A stretch of 64,000 nt of DNA. It comes from an uncultured Clostridia bacterium. GTDB lineage: Bacteria > Bacillota > Clostridia > UBA1381 > UBA9506. The position numbers and the translations under genes were made by a program. The DNA lies in contig CAKSBF010000007.1 in NCBI GenBank assembly GCA_934438075.1, positions 62,001 to 126,000 on the forward strand, read 5' to 3'. Positions 17,022 through 24,595 of this stretch are shown here, piece after piece. Positions within the stretch are counted from its first letter, which is position 1; each line of letters starts with the position of its first letter. Below the pieces are notes generated by a model. That model saw only the letters and a program-made list of their open reading frames with translations, searched no databases and had not been told where the DNA came from.

Positions 17022-17056
17022 AAAAAATGGGGCAAAGCCCTGAAAGCCTCGCCCCT
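17022..17056 (-). terminator. Second leader terminator of the MATE gene
   Basis: On the minus strand GGGGC pairs with GCCCC (with an inner AGGCTTTC…GGGCTTT region), followed by ATTTTTT, ending about 10 bases before the MATE ribosome-binding site. Confidence 0.6.
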
Positions 17057-17061
17057 GTAAA

Positions 17062-17100
17062 CAAAAAGTGGGATAAGGCCCAAAATGGTCTTATCCCACT
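17062..17100 (-). terminator. First leader terminator of the MATE gene
   Basis: On the minus strand AGTGGGATAAG pairs with CTTATCCCACT (11 bp), then TTTTT. The GATAAG arm can instead pair with an upstream CTTATC (about 17130), which would make an antiterminator. Confidence 0.75.
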
Positions 17101-17143
17101 TAAGCGATCTTAATTGACCGCAAGTCCTCTGATAAGCGACTAT

Positions 17144-17172
17144 AGTATATCATCTTCCGGAGCAATTGTCAA
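17144..17172 (-). promoter_or_regulatory. Strong promoter of the MATE gene
   Basis: On the minus strand TTGACA, a 17-base spacer and TATACT, giving a leader of about 135 nt before the MATE start. Confidence 0.8.
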
Positions 17173-17288
17173 CGGGCACTGCAAAAACCTAAGACAATTT
17201 TTACAGTTAATACGCTAAACATTACCGCAATAGCTGTGCTTCATTTGGAACTTCTCCGTTTCAATATTTGCATAATATAAACCGAAAT

Positions 17289-18086
17289 TTATTTTTGTGC
17301 CGCAAATATTGTACCAACGTTTTCGCCTTTTATGACGCTATATAGTGCCTGCGGATTCTTCCCATTTGTTACGATAACGTCAATCCCTTGTCTTGTGGCA
17401 ATATCAGCTGCTTGTAACTTTGTTTTCATTCCACCCGTTCCTCGCCTTGAACCAGCCCCACCTGCGAGTGCGTATGTACTGGCATCTATTTTTTCGACAC
17501 GACTAATCAGTTTTGCACTTTTTGAAAGTCTGGGATCTTTGTCATAAAAACCGTCAATATCTGACAAAATAACCAGCATATCCGCCTTGCATAGTACCGC
17601 GACCACTGCCGAGAGCATATCGTTATCTCCGAAGATTTTTTCTTCTGATTCAATCTCTTTGTAGCTGACGGAATCATTTTCGTTTACGATTGGGATAATC
17701 TCCTGTTCCAACAAAGCCGTAAAAGTGTTTGCCAGGTTTTCTTTCTTTTCTTCGTCTTTAATATCATCCGCATTTAACAAAATTTGTGCAACGGTTTTAT
17801 TATAATAGCCAAAGAACTTATCATATAGAAACATATTTTCACATTGCCCGACTGCCGCTGCTGCCTGCTTCATTCGTAGCTCTGTGGGTTTCTCTTTTAA
17901 ATGCATTTTCTGCACTCCAACCGCTATGGCACCTGATGAAACTAAAACCACTTCATTTCCCATATTTTGAATATCTGACAGTATTAGTGCCAGTTCCTCA
18001 AACGTTCTTAAATCACTATTACCAATTTCGTTAGTCAATGTGGATGTTCCCACCTTTACAACGATTCGGCTTCTTTTGATTCCCAT
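17289..18086 (-). CDS. proB: Glutamate 5-kinase
   Basis: The 265-residue protein has the amino-acid-kinase fold: VVKVGTSTLT at the N-terminus, VLVSSGAIAVG (about 47), NENDSVS (about 140), FGDNDMLSA (about 155) and GGMKTKLQAA (about 222). It phosphorylates glutamate in the first step of proline synthesis. It lacks the C-terminal PUA domain of longer ProB proteins, a common short form. proA is not adjacent, which is unusual because proBA is normally an operon. A promoter (TTGCTT, 17 bases, TATAAT) lies at 18148-18176 on the minus strand. Confidence 0.94.
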   Translation of the reverse strand: MGIKRSRIVVKVGTSTLTNEIGNSDLRTFEELALILSDIQNMGNEVVLVSSGAIAVGVQKMHLKEKPTELRMKQAAAAVGQCENMFLYDKFFGYYNKTVAQILLNADDIKDEEKKENLANTFTALLEQEIIPIVNENDSVSYKEIESEEKIFGDNDMLSAVVAVLCKADMLVILSDIDGFYDKDPRLSKSAKLISRVEKIDASTYALAGGAGSRRGTGGMKTKLQAADIATRQGIDVIVTNGKNPQALYSVIKGENVGTIFAAQK

Positions 18087-18147
18087 CTAAAATACTCCTT
18101 TATGAATTTAATTGACTCCTAAAGCAATTCCGTCTTATTTTACAGAA

Positions 18148-18195
18148 ATTATATCACAAAATCAGCAAGAAAGCAATCGTTTCCGACTGCTTTCT
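18148..18195 (-). promoter_or_regulatory. proB promoter overlapped by a hairpin
   Basis: On the minus strand TTGCTT-17-TATAAT (18148-18176). An inverted repeat AGAAAGCA/TGCTTTCT (18168-18195) covers the -35 side and could be an operator or the terminator of the small genes upstream. The rest of 18087-18325 shows nothing further. Confidence 0.5.
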
Positions 18196-18325
18196 CCCTT
18201 TTGCATAAAAAACCATTTTGACCAAGCCCAGCATTATTCAATGTTTTTTATACCGTTAAGAAATTTTTCTGAAACAAAAAAACAACCCATGCGGATTGTC
18301 ATGAAACTGTTATATAAACCGGGAC

Positions 18326-18487
18326 TCACTTCTTTTTATATAATAAAAAGAAAAGTCCGCTAATTAAAAGAGGAAAAACAAAGACACCTATATTGACGGG
18401 CTTTATATCGCCAAGAAAAGACAGTAACCCTATTATGGATATTACCATTGAAATAATTGCTATAATTTTATAGATAATCCGATTCAT
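18326..18487 (-). CDS. Small two-span membrane protein (53 residues)
   Basis: An ATG at 18487 follows GAGGAG by 10 bases. The frame gives 53 residues: a basic start (MNRIIYK), a first hydrophobic span (about 8-24), a short polar turn (GDIKPVN), a second span (about 33-49) and a YKKK end. Such a hairpin membrane protein with positive ends is plausible as a real small gene. I cannot name a family. A less well-supported earlier ATG gives only a short dead frame. Confidence 0.5.
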   Translation of the reverse strand: MNRIIYKIIAIISMVISIIGLLSFLGDIKPVNIGVFVFPLLISGLFFLLYKKK

Positions 18488-18548
18488 GTTTCATATTCTC
18501 CTCAAAACCCGGTTTGTACTATTCTAAAAAATGGAATTAGTTAGCCTT

Positions 18549-18675
18549 TCAATCATCAGCGATAGCAAGAGCTAATCCAACAGCATCTACTGCCAATGTA
18601 TGCAACTCCGCCCCCGAACTGCACATTTGCAGTAAAATAGCAAATAATAAAACAACGATCCCTTTATTTTTTCAT
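18549..18675 (-). pseudogene. Frameshifted small ORF with a lipoprotein-like start
   Basis: ATG at 18675 is followed by six A and an early TAA. If one A is removed the frame opens into 41 residues: a Lys-rich start, a hydrophobic stretch (GIVVLLFAILLQMC) resembling a lipoprotein signal, and an Ala/Leu/Asp-rich tail. It may be a broken gene, a slippage-controlled gene or a read error. No family is recognised. Confidence 0.25.
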
Positions 18676-18744
18676 ATAATTACACTCTCTCGTCAGATAA
18701 AACTCGACAAATTAACAGCCTGCCATTTCCATGATAACATTAAT

Positions 18745-19200
18745 CTATAATTGCTTACGCATATAGATCACATCATCCATAGGATTATCGTAATACGCCC
18801 CGCACTCCTCGAATCCGTGCTTTTTATATAAGGAAATCGCTGCTTTCAGTGGCACAATCGTATCAAGCACAATTTCTTTATAGCCTGCATTCTTGGCATG
18901 GGAAAGTATTTCGGTGACAAGAGTATCTCCTAAATGCATTCCTCTTGCAGCAGGGCAGACATATAAACGTTTCATTTCGCAGCGAACATTGGAATGTCGG
19001 TGATAAGCTACCATGCCCAAAATTTTATCGTGATCTATGGCTACCAGAATTTCCCCCTCCGGAGCCGTGTATTTATGGGATGGATCATTTAGTTCATCCT
19101 CAATATTCTGGAAAGATAAATCCCTGCCTAAGCGCATTGAATATTCTTTGATAAGCTCCCTTACTTCCGGCAAATAGTCTTTACCATCAACTATTTTCAT
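18745..19200 (-). CDS. GNAT-family N-acetyltransferase
   Basis: The 151-residue protein has the GNAT fold with an acetyl-CoA loop (LYVCPAARGMHLGDTLV, about 82-98: the R-G-x-x-L-G-D variant) and a typical end, SLYKKHGFEECGAYYDNP. Substrate is unknown; homologues act on small molecules or protein N-termini. GGAGG lies 8 bases before the ATG at 19200, better than an earlier GTG. It is 45 bases downstream of the B3/4 gene on the same strand. Confidence 0.85.
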   Translation of the reverse strand: MKIVDGKDYLPEVRELIKEYSMRLGRDLSFQNIEDELNDPSHKYTAPEGEILVAIDHDKILGMVAYHRHSNVRCEMKRLYVCPAARGMHLGDTLVTEILSHAKNAGYKEIVLDTIVPLKAAISLYKKHGFEECGAYYDNPMDDVIYMRKQL

Positions 19201-19245
19201 TATAAATTCCTCCACAAACTCCGATTTTAAGCCTACAACCGGAAT

Positions 19246-19905
19246 TTATACAATCCGGGTTTCTATATTCTGACCAGCAGCAAACTTCTGAAACGCTCCT
19301 TTGGCGTTAATCAATAATGCCTGAAGGTCAATATCATTTTCAAAGCAATAAATAACGACCAGAATATCCTTTGTATCTTTTGTTACCATTGCCCTTGTAG
19401 AATCGGACATGGAACAACCGAAAATACCATCATCATTAGAGAGTACAAGCAAATTTTCCAAATCCAAAAAATCTTTTCCAATACCGTTGTAGCCTTCGCC
19501 TTTCTCTGCCCTTCTTAATGCGATTGCACCGTGAATATGAGCCAAATCATATGAACCGACCGACAATCCGCTTTCAACAGAAATCAAATTATTTACATCG
19601 ACAACAGAATTGACGTGATACAATTCATCGCCACGGCGCACTCTGCGGATCAGTGCTTCTGATGAAACCCTGTATCTTCCGGGATTTCTGCCGAAAGCCT
19701 TATAAACTGCACTACTCCCTTTGATACCTGAAATCTCGCTCCATTCTTTTCCCTCAATCAAGCTGCGCACCTTTGGAAGAACATCATTATTCATATATTC
19801 CCAAAATGTATGATCTGATTCTTTCACGTCTGCCTGAAAGTGAAGCAGTCCCAAGCGAATTTCCGGATATACAGAAAAAAGTTTCTTATCAATTTCTATT
19901 TTCAT
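19246..19905 (-). CDS. B3/B4 tRNA-editing-domain protein
   Basis: The 219-residue protein matches free-standing B3/4 domain proteins (PF03483): VYKAFGRNPGRYRVSSEALIRR in the middle and VNSVVDVNNLISVESGLSVG after it. The domain comes from the editing part of phenylalanyl-tRNA synthetase beta; free-standing copies may clear mischarged tRNA, though this is not shown for most. The ATG at 19905 is preferred to an upstream TTG. It lies between two acetyltransferase-related sequences. Confidence 0.82.
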   Translation of the reverse strand: MKIEIDKKLFSVYPEIRLGLLHFQADVKESDHTFWEYMNNDVLPKVRSLIEGKEWSEISGIKGSSAVYKAFGRNPGRYRVSSEALIRRVRRGDELYHVNSVVDVNNLISVESGLSVGSYDLAHIHGAIALRRAEKGEGYNGIGKDFLDLENLLVLSNDDGIFGCSMSDSTRAMVTKDTKDILVVIYCFENDIDLQALLINAKGAFQKFAAGQNIETRIV

Positions 19906-19964
19906 TTTAGTGACTTCTCTCAAAATTTTGCTTTTTTCAGTCCTACAAACCGAAAGTTACAAAT

Positions 19965-20105
19965 TTAACTCAAACAGTCCAATTCGGGATCAAAATAGGC
20001 AGTTCCGGGAATATCAAGATTAAACTTTTTCAGATTTGTTCTTATAATCTCGGCAATTACGGAATTATCCGCAGCAGTAATCAATCGTATTTTTATATTA
20101 TTCAT
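19965..20105 (-). pseudogene. N-terminal remnant of a GNAT acetyltransferase
   Basis: ATG at 20105 has GGGGA upstream and runs 46 codons to a TAA. The residues (IRLITAADNSVIAEIIR and NLDIPGTAYFDPELD) look like the N-terminus of a common GNAT family (Gly-Thr-Ala-Tyr/Phe-Asp-Pro). The protein stops before the acetyl-CoA binding motif, so it cannot be an active enzyme. The intact gene beside the B3/4 gene is a different acetyltransferase. Confidence 0.6.
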
Positions 20106-20123
20106 AGTATAAAATCCCCTCGT

Positions 20124-20849
20124 TTAAAAATTCCAAGGCAGATATGCCGCCAAAATTGCAAGCAAAACAGCCGGCAACATATTTGCAACATTGATTTTCT
20201 TGCCCCAAACCAAATTGATTCCGATACAGAAAATTAAAATAGAACCAATCAAAGATAAGTATGCAACGGCGGTTTCGGTCATAATCGGGGATATTAAGCG
20301 TGCAAGCAAGGTTATACATCCCTCAAAAACAAACACCGGAATTGCAGCAAAAGCACAGCTCTTCCCCATAGATGACGTCATAACCGCAATAATAATAAAA
20401 TCCAAAACCGATTTTACCGCAAGCGTTGAATAATCATTTAAAAGTCCATCTTGTATAGCTCCCACAATAGCCATTGCCCCTATTGATACTGTCAGCGAAG
20501 CGGTTACAAAAGCATTTACAAATCTGACATCGCCGCTGTTTCCTGTTTTCTTTTTAAGCCATTCGCCAAATTGCTCAAATCTTTTTTCAATGCAAAGCAA
20601 TTCACCAATTATGGTTCCTATTGCAATGCACAGTACAATAAGCATTGATTTACCGCTTGTGATTTTCAGATTTTCAATTTTCAGCATTCCTTCCATAGCC
20701 CCTGCAATTGCTATAAAGAGAACACTTATTCCACAAGTCTTGTTCAAAGCCTCTTGCTGTTCCGGCTTAAATAATTTTTCCGTAACGTGCCCCATTAGAC
20801 CACCGATTATTATGCTGACACTGTTTATTATCGTTCCGAGTCCTAACAT
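20124..20849 (-). CDS. DUF554 family membrane protein (YdfK/YqgA-like)
   Basis: The 241-residue protein has about seven hydrophobic spans. The start (LGTIINSVSIIIGGLMG), GKSMLIVLCIAIGTIIGELL and a C-terminal GINLVWGKKINVANMLPA are characteristic of DUF554, suspected transporters with unknown substrate. The ATG at 20849 is favoured because GGTGAG lies 8 bases before it. The truncated acetyltransferase remnant begins 18 bases after its end. Confidence 0.82.
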   Translation of the reverse strand: MLGLGTIINSVSIIIGGLMGHVTEKLFKPEQQEALNKTCGISVLFIAIAGAMEGMLKIENLKITSGKSMLIVLCIAIGTIIGELLCIEKRFEQFGEWLKKKTGNSGDVRFVNAFVTASLTVSIGAMAIVGAIQDGLLNDYSTLAVKSVLDFIIIAVMTSSMGKSCAFAAIPVFVFEGCITLLARLISPIMTETAVAYLSLIGSILIFCIGINLVWGKKINVANMLPAVLLAILAAYLPWNF

Positions 20850-21049
20850 TTGTTCACTCACCATTTTCTATGTATTTTGTTTATTATAGCATAAAAGAAA
20901 TGAGATATTTGCGCCGCTAGTGCTGCTTCGCAAAAGGTCGTTAGTAAACCAAAAACGTTATAAGTGCGCCTGCAATCAAATAGTCAGCATGAATGTGATC
21001 TTTTGCGAAAGAGGAGGAATAACGGAGCATATGACTGATTTTTCTGCAA

Positions 21050-21081
21050 AGAAAAATCGGAATGGAGCAAAGTCCATTCCG
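21050..21081 (-). terminator. tRNA-Arg terminator
   Basis: On the minus strand GGAATGGA…TCCATTCC forms an 8-bp stem followed by GATTTTT, 4 bases past the tRNA. Confidence 0.8.
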
Positions 21082-21084
21082 ACG

Positions 21085-21161
21085 TGGTACGCCCAGAGGG
21101 ATTCGAACCCCCGATCTTTCGGTTCGTAGCCGAACACTCTATCCAGCTGAGCTATGGGCGC
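21085..21161 (-). tRNA. tRNA-Arg (anticodon ACG)
   Basis: A complete cloverleaf reads on the minus strand: acceptor GCGCCCA/TGGGCGT, D-arm GCTC…GAGT, anticodon stem TTCGG/CCGAA around CTACGAA (ACG), T-arm GGGGGTTCGAATCCCTC, and an encoded CCA. A promoter and terminator flank it as a single-gene unit. Confidence 0.96.
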
Positions 21162-21186
21162 ATTTCTTAGCTGAACAACGAAATCT

Positions 21187-21215
21187 ATTATAGCACGTTC
21201 CGAAGAAAAAAGCAA
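21187..21215 (-). promoter_or_regulatory. tRNA-Arg promoter
   Basis: On the minus strand TTGCTT, a 17-base spacer and TATAAT, about 25 bases before the mature tRNA. Confidence 0.75.
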
Positions 21216-21245
21216 GCTTTTTTTTAAAGAAATTGCAAATTTTTC

Positions 21246-21291
21246 TAAAAAATGCGGCAAATGTGCCAAAAGACAAATGCCGCATTTTTTT
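21246..21291. terminator. Terminator after the sodium:amino acid symporter
   Basis: AAAAAATGCGGCA and TGCCGCATTTTTTT form a long stem with A and T tails, just past the symporter stop on the minus strand. Confidence 0.85.
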
Positions 21292-21296
21292 ATTGT

Positions 21297-22712
21297 TTAT
21301 CCCCGCAGATCTTTCTTAAAATATTCTTTAGTATCCTTATAAACCACACTGCACAGCAAAACTAACGCAATAATATTTGGGAACGCCATTAATCCATTAA
21401 AGATATCGGCAATATTCCAAACAGCAGCCACCGTAAGATACGGACCAATAAATACCGCAAGGATGTACACCAAACGGTAAATAAGTAAAACGGTCTTATT
21501 CTTTCCTCCGATCAGATATTGCAAACATTTTTCCGAATAATAGTTCCAACCCAGAATAGTTGTAAAAGCAAAAAATGCAAGACAAATCATTAAAATAAAA
21601 GAACTAACCATCGGCGGAAAAGGCAGACCCTGCTGAAACGCATACACTGTTGTAGCCGCACCTTGCTCCACCTCTGCTACCTTCCATGCACCGGTGATAA
21701 CAACAGATAGACCGGTCATACTGCAAATGATGATCGTATCAATAAAGGTTCCGAGCATGCTAACCAGTCCCTGGCGAACCGGCTCCTTTGTCTGAGCAGC
21801 GGCGGCAGCAATCGGTGCCGAACCGAGACCAGCCTCGTTGGAAAAGATACCTCTGGCAATACCTTTCTGCATAGCCATAAATATCGTTCCAACTGCACCG
21901 CCCGTAACAGCTGCCGGGTTAAATGCGCCACGAACAATTTCAACGATAGCGCCCGGTATCTTTGTTATGTTTAAAAGAAGTAAAATTACCGATACCAAAA
22001 CATACAGAACAGCCATAAACGGTACTATGACCTCAGCAACCTTGCTGATTCTCTTTAACCCTCCGATAATAACAAGCGCCACCAATATAGTTACTACCAA
22101 ACCGGAAATAACAGTTGCCCATGTATATGCATGCTCCCCAATCGAAAACGCCACAGCAGAATCAGAAAAAAATGTATTAACACAAGAGGCAATACCGTTA
22201 ACCTGCGTAAAAGTTCCGATTCCCATCAGGCCAACGCAAAGTCCAAAAAATGCAAACAGCACCGCAAGCCATTTAAAGTTCTTCCCAAGCCCTTTTTCAA
22301 TGTAGTAGAAGGGTCCGCCAAGCACACTGCCATCCGACTCAATTTTTCGATACTTTACTGCCAAAAAACATTCTGCAAATTTTGTTGCCATTCCCAAAAA
22401 TGCAGCTACAATCATCCAAAAAAGGGCTCCCGGACCACCGGTACACACCGCTGTCGCAATACCGACAATATTTCCTGTTCCGATAGTGGCGGAAAGTGCC
22501 GTACAAAGTGCACCAAAGGTAGACACATCGCCTTCTGCCCCTTCTTCATTCTTGAACATAAACTTAAAGGCTTTACCAATATGTTTAACCTGAATAAACC
22601 GACTGCATATGGTCAGCAAAAGCCCAACTGCCAGAATTCCGATCATTAATGGCCAGCCCCATACAAAATCATCAATGATTTTAATTAATTCATCAAAACT
22701 CTCAAATGACAT
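21297..22712 (-). CDS. Sodium:alanine/glycine symporter (AGCS family)
   Basis: The 471-residue protein has about 11 hydrophobic spans and AGCS motifs: ALSATIGTGNIVGIATA (about 71-87), GGPGALFWM (about 90) and ARGIFSNEAGLGSAPIAAA (about 290). It imports alanine or glycine with Na+. A glycine riboswitch lies upstream, which points to glycine as substrate or signal. The AAGGGGGA site 6 bases before the ATG can pair with TCCTCCTT at 22758-22765, so control may be translational. Confidence 0.93.
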   Translation of the reverse strand: MSFESFDELIKIIDDFVWGWPLMIGILAVGLLLTICSRFIQVKHIGKAFKFMFKNEEGAEGDVSTFGALCTALSATIGTGNIVGIATAVCTGGPGALFWMIVAAFLGMATKFAECFLAVKYRKIESDGSVLGGPFYYIEKGLGKNFKWLAVLFAFFGLCVGLMGIGTFTQVNGIASCVNTFFSDSAVAFSIGEHAYTWATVISGLVVTILVALVIIGGLKRISKVAEVIVPFMAVLYVLVSVILLLLNITKIPGAIVEIVRGAFNPAAVTGGAVGTIFMAMQKGIARGIFSNEAGLGSAPIAAAAAQTKEPVRQGLVSMLGTFIDTIIICSMTGLSVVITGAWKVAEVEQGAATTVYAFQQGLPFPPMVSSFILMICLAFFAFTTILGWNYYSEKCLQYLIGGKNKTVLLIYRLVYILAVFIGPYLTVAAVWNIADIFNGLMAFPNIIALVLLCSVVYKDTKEYFKKDLRG

Positions 22713-22783
22713 AAAAAATCCCCCTTAGTAAGTTGTGAATTTACGCACAAACACTCAAAGGAGGATAAAACTTCATACAATAT

Positions 22784-22868
22784 GTACTCTGTCCTTTTGC
22801 CTGAGAGATTAGGGACATTTTGTCCTTTGCACCTTCGGCACTCCATAAAGGAGATTCTCCAGAGTGCT
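22784..22868 (-). ncRNA. Glycine riboswitch (single aptamer)
   Basis: On the minus strand the glycine aptamer core is present in order: GGAGAATCTCC, GTGCCGAAGGTGCAA, a GGACA…TGTCC hairpin and CTCTCAGGCAAAAGGACAGAG. Only one aptamer is seen. Promoter upstream and symporter downstream are both on this strand. Confidence 0.93.
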
Positions 22869-22928
22869 ATCAGTCTACAGTCATTTTTTTGACTAAATTT
22901 CTGTAAACTTCATATAGCGTACCTAAAC

Positions 22929-22957
22929 AGTATATCATTGCCATATTTATTTGTCAA
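22929..22957 (-). promoter_or_regulatory. Promoter of the glycine-riboswitch/symporter unit
   Basis: On the minus strand a perfect TTGACA, a 17-base spacer and TATACT, about 60 bases before the aptamer. Confidence 0.8.
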
Positions 22958-22998
22958 GGCAAAACTTGAGAAAAATACTCTTTTTTTGAGTTTATATT

Positions 22999-23487
22999 CT
23001 AATAACCGCCCTCACCGCTTAAAGAGTCATCATTTTCAATCCATTCTTCTGTCGAAATAATGCGAAAATCCTGTGGCGTGTCCCGCACAATAACTTCCTT
23101 AATACCTGCATTAATAATCATACGCTTACACATTGCGCAACTGGATGCATTCTCTACAATTTCACCCGTCTGTGCATCCTTGCCAACCAAATACATAGTC
23201 GAACCAATCATGTCGCGCCGCGCTGCACTAATAATGCAATTTGCCTCCGAATGGACCGAACGGCAAAGTTCATAACGTTCTCCGCGCGGAATATTCAACT
23301 TTACCCGCATGCAGTAACCGAGATCAATACAGTTTTTTCTGCCTCGTGGTGCACCGGTGTAACCCGTTGAAATAATCTCATCATTTTTTACTAAAATGGC
23401 ACCGTAATTGCGGCGAAGGCATGTTCCGCGTCCGGCAACCGTCTGAGCAATATCCAGATAATAGTTAATTTTATCTCGTCTGTCCAT
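22999..23487 (-). CDS. Deoxycytidylate (dCMP) deaminase family protein
   Basis: The 162-residue protein has the zinc-deaminase motifs: HSEANCI (about 79) with the catalytic Glu and CAMCKR (about 118) with two zinc cysteines. It probably turns dCMP into dUMP for thymidylate synthesis; ComEB of Bacillus is a homologue. It is the last gene of the minus-strand operon that includes upp and rpiB, an order frequent in Clostridia. Confidence 0.92.
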   Translation of the reverse strand: MDRRDKINYYLDIAQTVAGRGTCLRRNYGAILVKNDEIISTGYTGAPRGRKNCIDLGYCMRVKLNIPRGERYELCRSVHSEANCIISAARRDMIGSTMYLVGKDAQTGEIVENASSCAMCKRMIINAGIKEVIVRDTPQDFRIISTEEWIENDDSLSGEGGY

Positions 23488-23519
23488 ACGCTCTCCTTCC
23501 TATGCATACAATACTGATT

Positions 23520-24149
23520 TTATTTTGTGCCGTACATTCTGTCACCGGCATCTCCAAAACCCGGTACGATGTAGCCTTTTTCATTCACACCATTATCAAT
23601 AGCACAAATAAAAATTTCTACCTCCGGATATTTTTCTGCAATAAGCTCTGTCGCTTCCTTAGACGCAATAAGCCCCATCACCTTAATATCCTTACAACCG
23701 CTCTTCTTCAGAAGCTCCACAGCAGTACATACGGAAGCTCCGGTTGCCAGCATAGGTTCTAAAATCACAGCTGTTGAACGCCCAATATCCGTCGGCAATT
23801 TGCAATAATATACCTGCGGCAACAATGTTTCTTTCTGGCGATATACGCCAATATGACCGATTATAATGGAAGGCATGATATCCTCAATGCCCGTTGCCAT
23901 AGTAATCCCGGAACGCAAAAGCGGAACCAGCGCCAGCTTTACACCGCTGATAACCTTCGACTTCGTCTCTGCAATCGGGGTATTAATTGTAATCTCCTTA
24001 GTCGGCAAACCGCGCGTCACTTCATACCACATTAACATAGAAATTTCCTTCACCAGTTCCCGAAATTCCTTAATTCCCGTCTGATTATCACGCAGCATGG
24101 TTATTTTATGCTGTATCAGCGGATGGTTTAACTCCGTTACCTGTGCCAT
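23520..24149 (-). CDS. upp: Uracil phosphoribosyltransferase
   Basis: The 209-residue protein is full length and shows PLLRSGITMATGIEDIMP (about 75-92), EPMLATGASVCTAVELLKK (about 128-146, the PRPP site) and GFGDAGDRMYGTK at the C-terminus. It salvages uracil to UMP. It lies 11 bases after rpiB and 32 before the dCMP deaminase. Confidence 0.97.
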   Translation of the reverse strand: MAQVTELNHPLIQHKITMLRDNQTGIKEFRELVKEISMLMWYEVTRGLPTKEITINTPIAETKSKVISGVKLALVPLLRSGITMATGIEDIMPSIIIGHIGVYRQKETLLPQVYYCKLPTDIGRSTAVILEPMLATGASVCTAVELLKKSGCKDIKVMGLIASKEATELIAEKYPEVEIFICAIDNGVNEKGYIVPGFGDAGDRMYGTK

Positions 24150-24160
24150 ATCTTTTCCTC

Positions 24161-24595
24161 CTACCGTTCCAAAGCATGTATCTTCTCAATACGTGCCTGA
24201 TGACGTCCGCCTTCATATTCTGCATTCATATACGCTTTCAAAATTGATTTTGCAAGTTCGCTTCCCGTTACACGCCCTCCAAATGCCAAAACATTCGCAT
24301 TGTTATGCCGTTTTGTCATCTCTGCAGCATATTCCGTTCCTACCAATGCACAGCGAATCCCATCTATCTTATTTGCTGCCATGGATATACCAATGCCCGT
24401 ACCGCAGATTAATATTCCAAATTCGTAATTACCGCTTAACAATTCCTTACAAGTTTTTTCCGCTATATCAGGATAATCCACCGAATCCGTACTGTATGTA
24501 CCACAATCCTTTACCTCTTTCCCTATGGATTGTAAATATTCTATCAAATCTTGTTTTAATTCGAAACCGCCGTGGTCACATCCGATTACAATCAT
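24161..24595 (-). CDS. rpiB: Ribose 5-phosphate isomerase B
   Basis: The 144-residue protein has the RpiB start (IGCDHGGFELKQDL), the active-site CGTGIGISMAANK (about 64-76) and RHNNANVLAFGGR (about 95-107). It interconverts ribose and ribulose 5-phosphate, feeding PRPP for upp beside it. It overlaps the tsaB stop by 4 bases. Confidence 0.96.
   Translation of the reverse strand: MIVIGCDHGGFELKQDLIEYLQSIGKEVKDCGTYSTDSVDYPDIAEKTCKELLSGNYEFGILICGTGIGISMAANKIDGIRCALVGTEYAAEMTKRHNNANVLAFGGRVTGSELAKSILKAYMNAEYEGGRHQARIEKIHALER

Noticed and set aside
18087..18325. T-box or other amino acid leader before proB
   Set aside because: No T-box sequence (such as AGGGTGGNACCGCG) is present; only a promoter and an inverted repeat are visible.
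20920..21269. Open frames on both strands overlapping the tRNA-Arg gene
   Set aside because: They cover a clear tRNA, its promoter and its terminator, and have no coding features.
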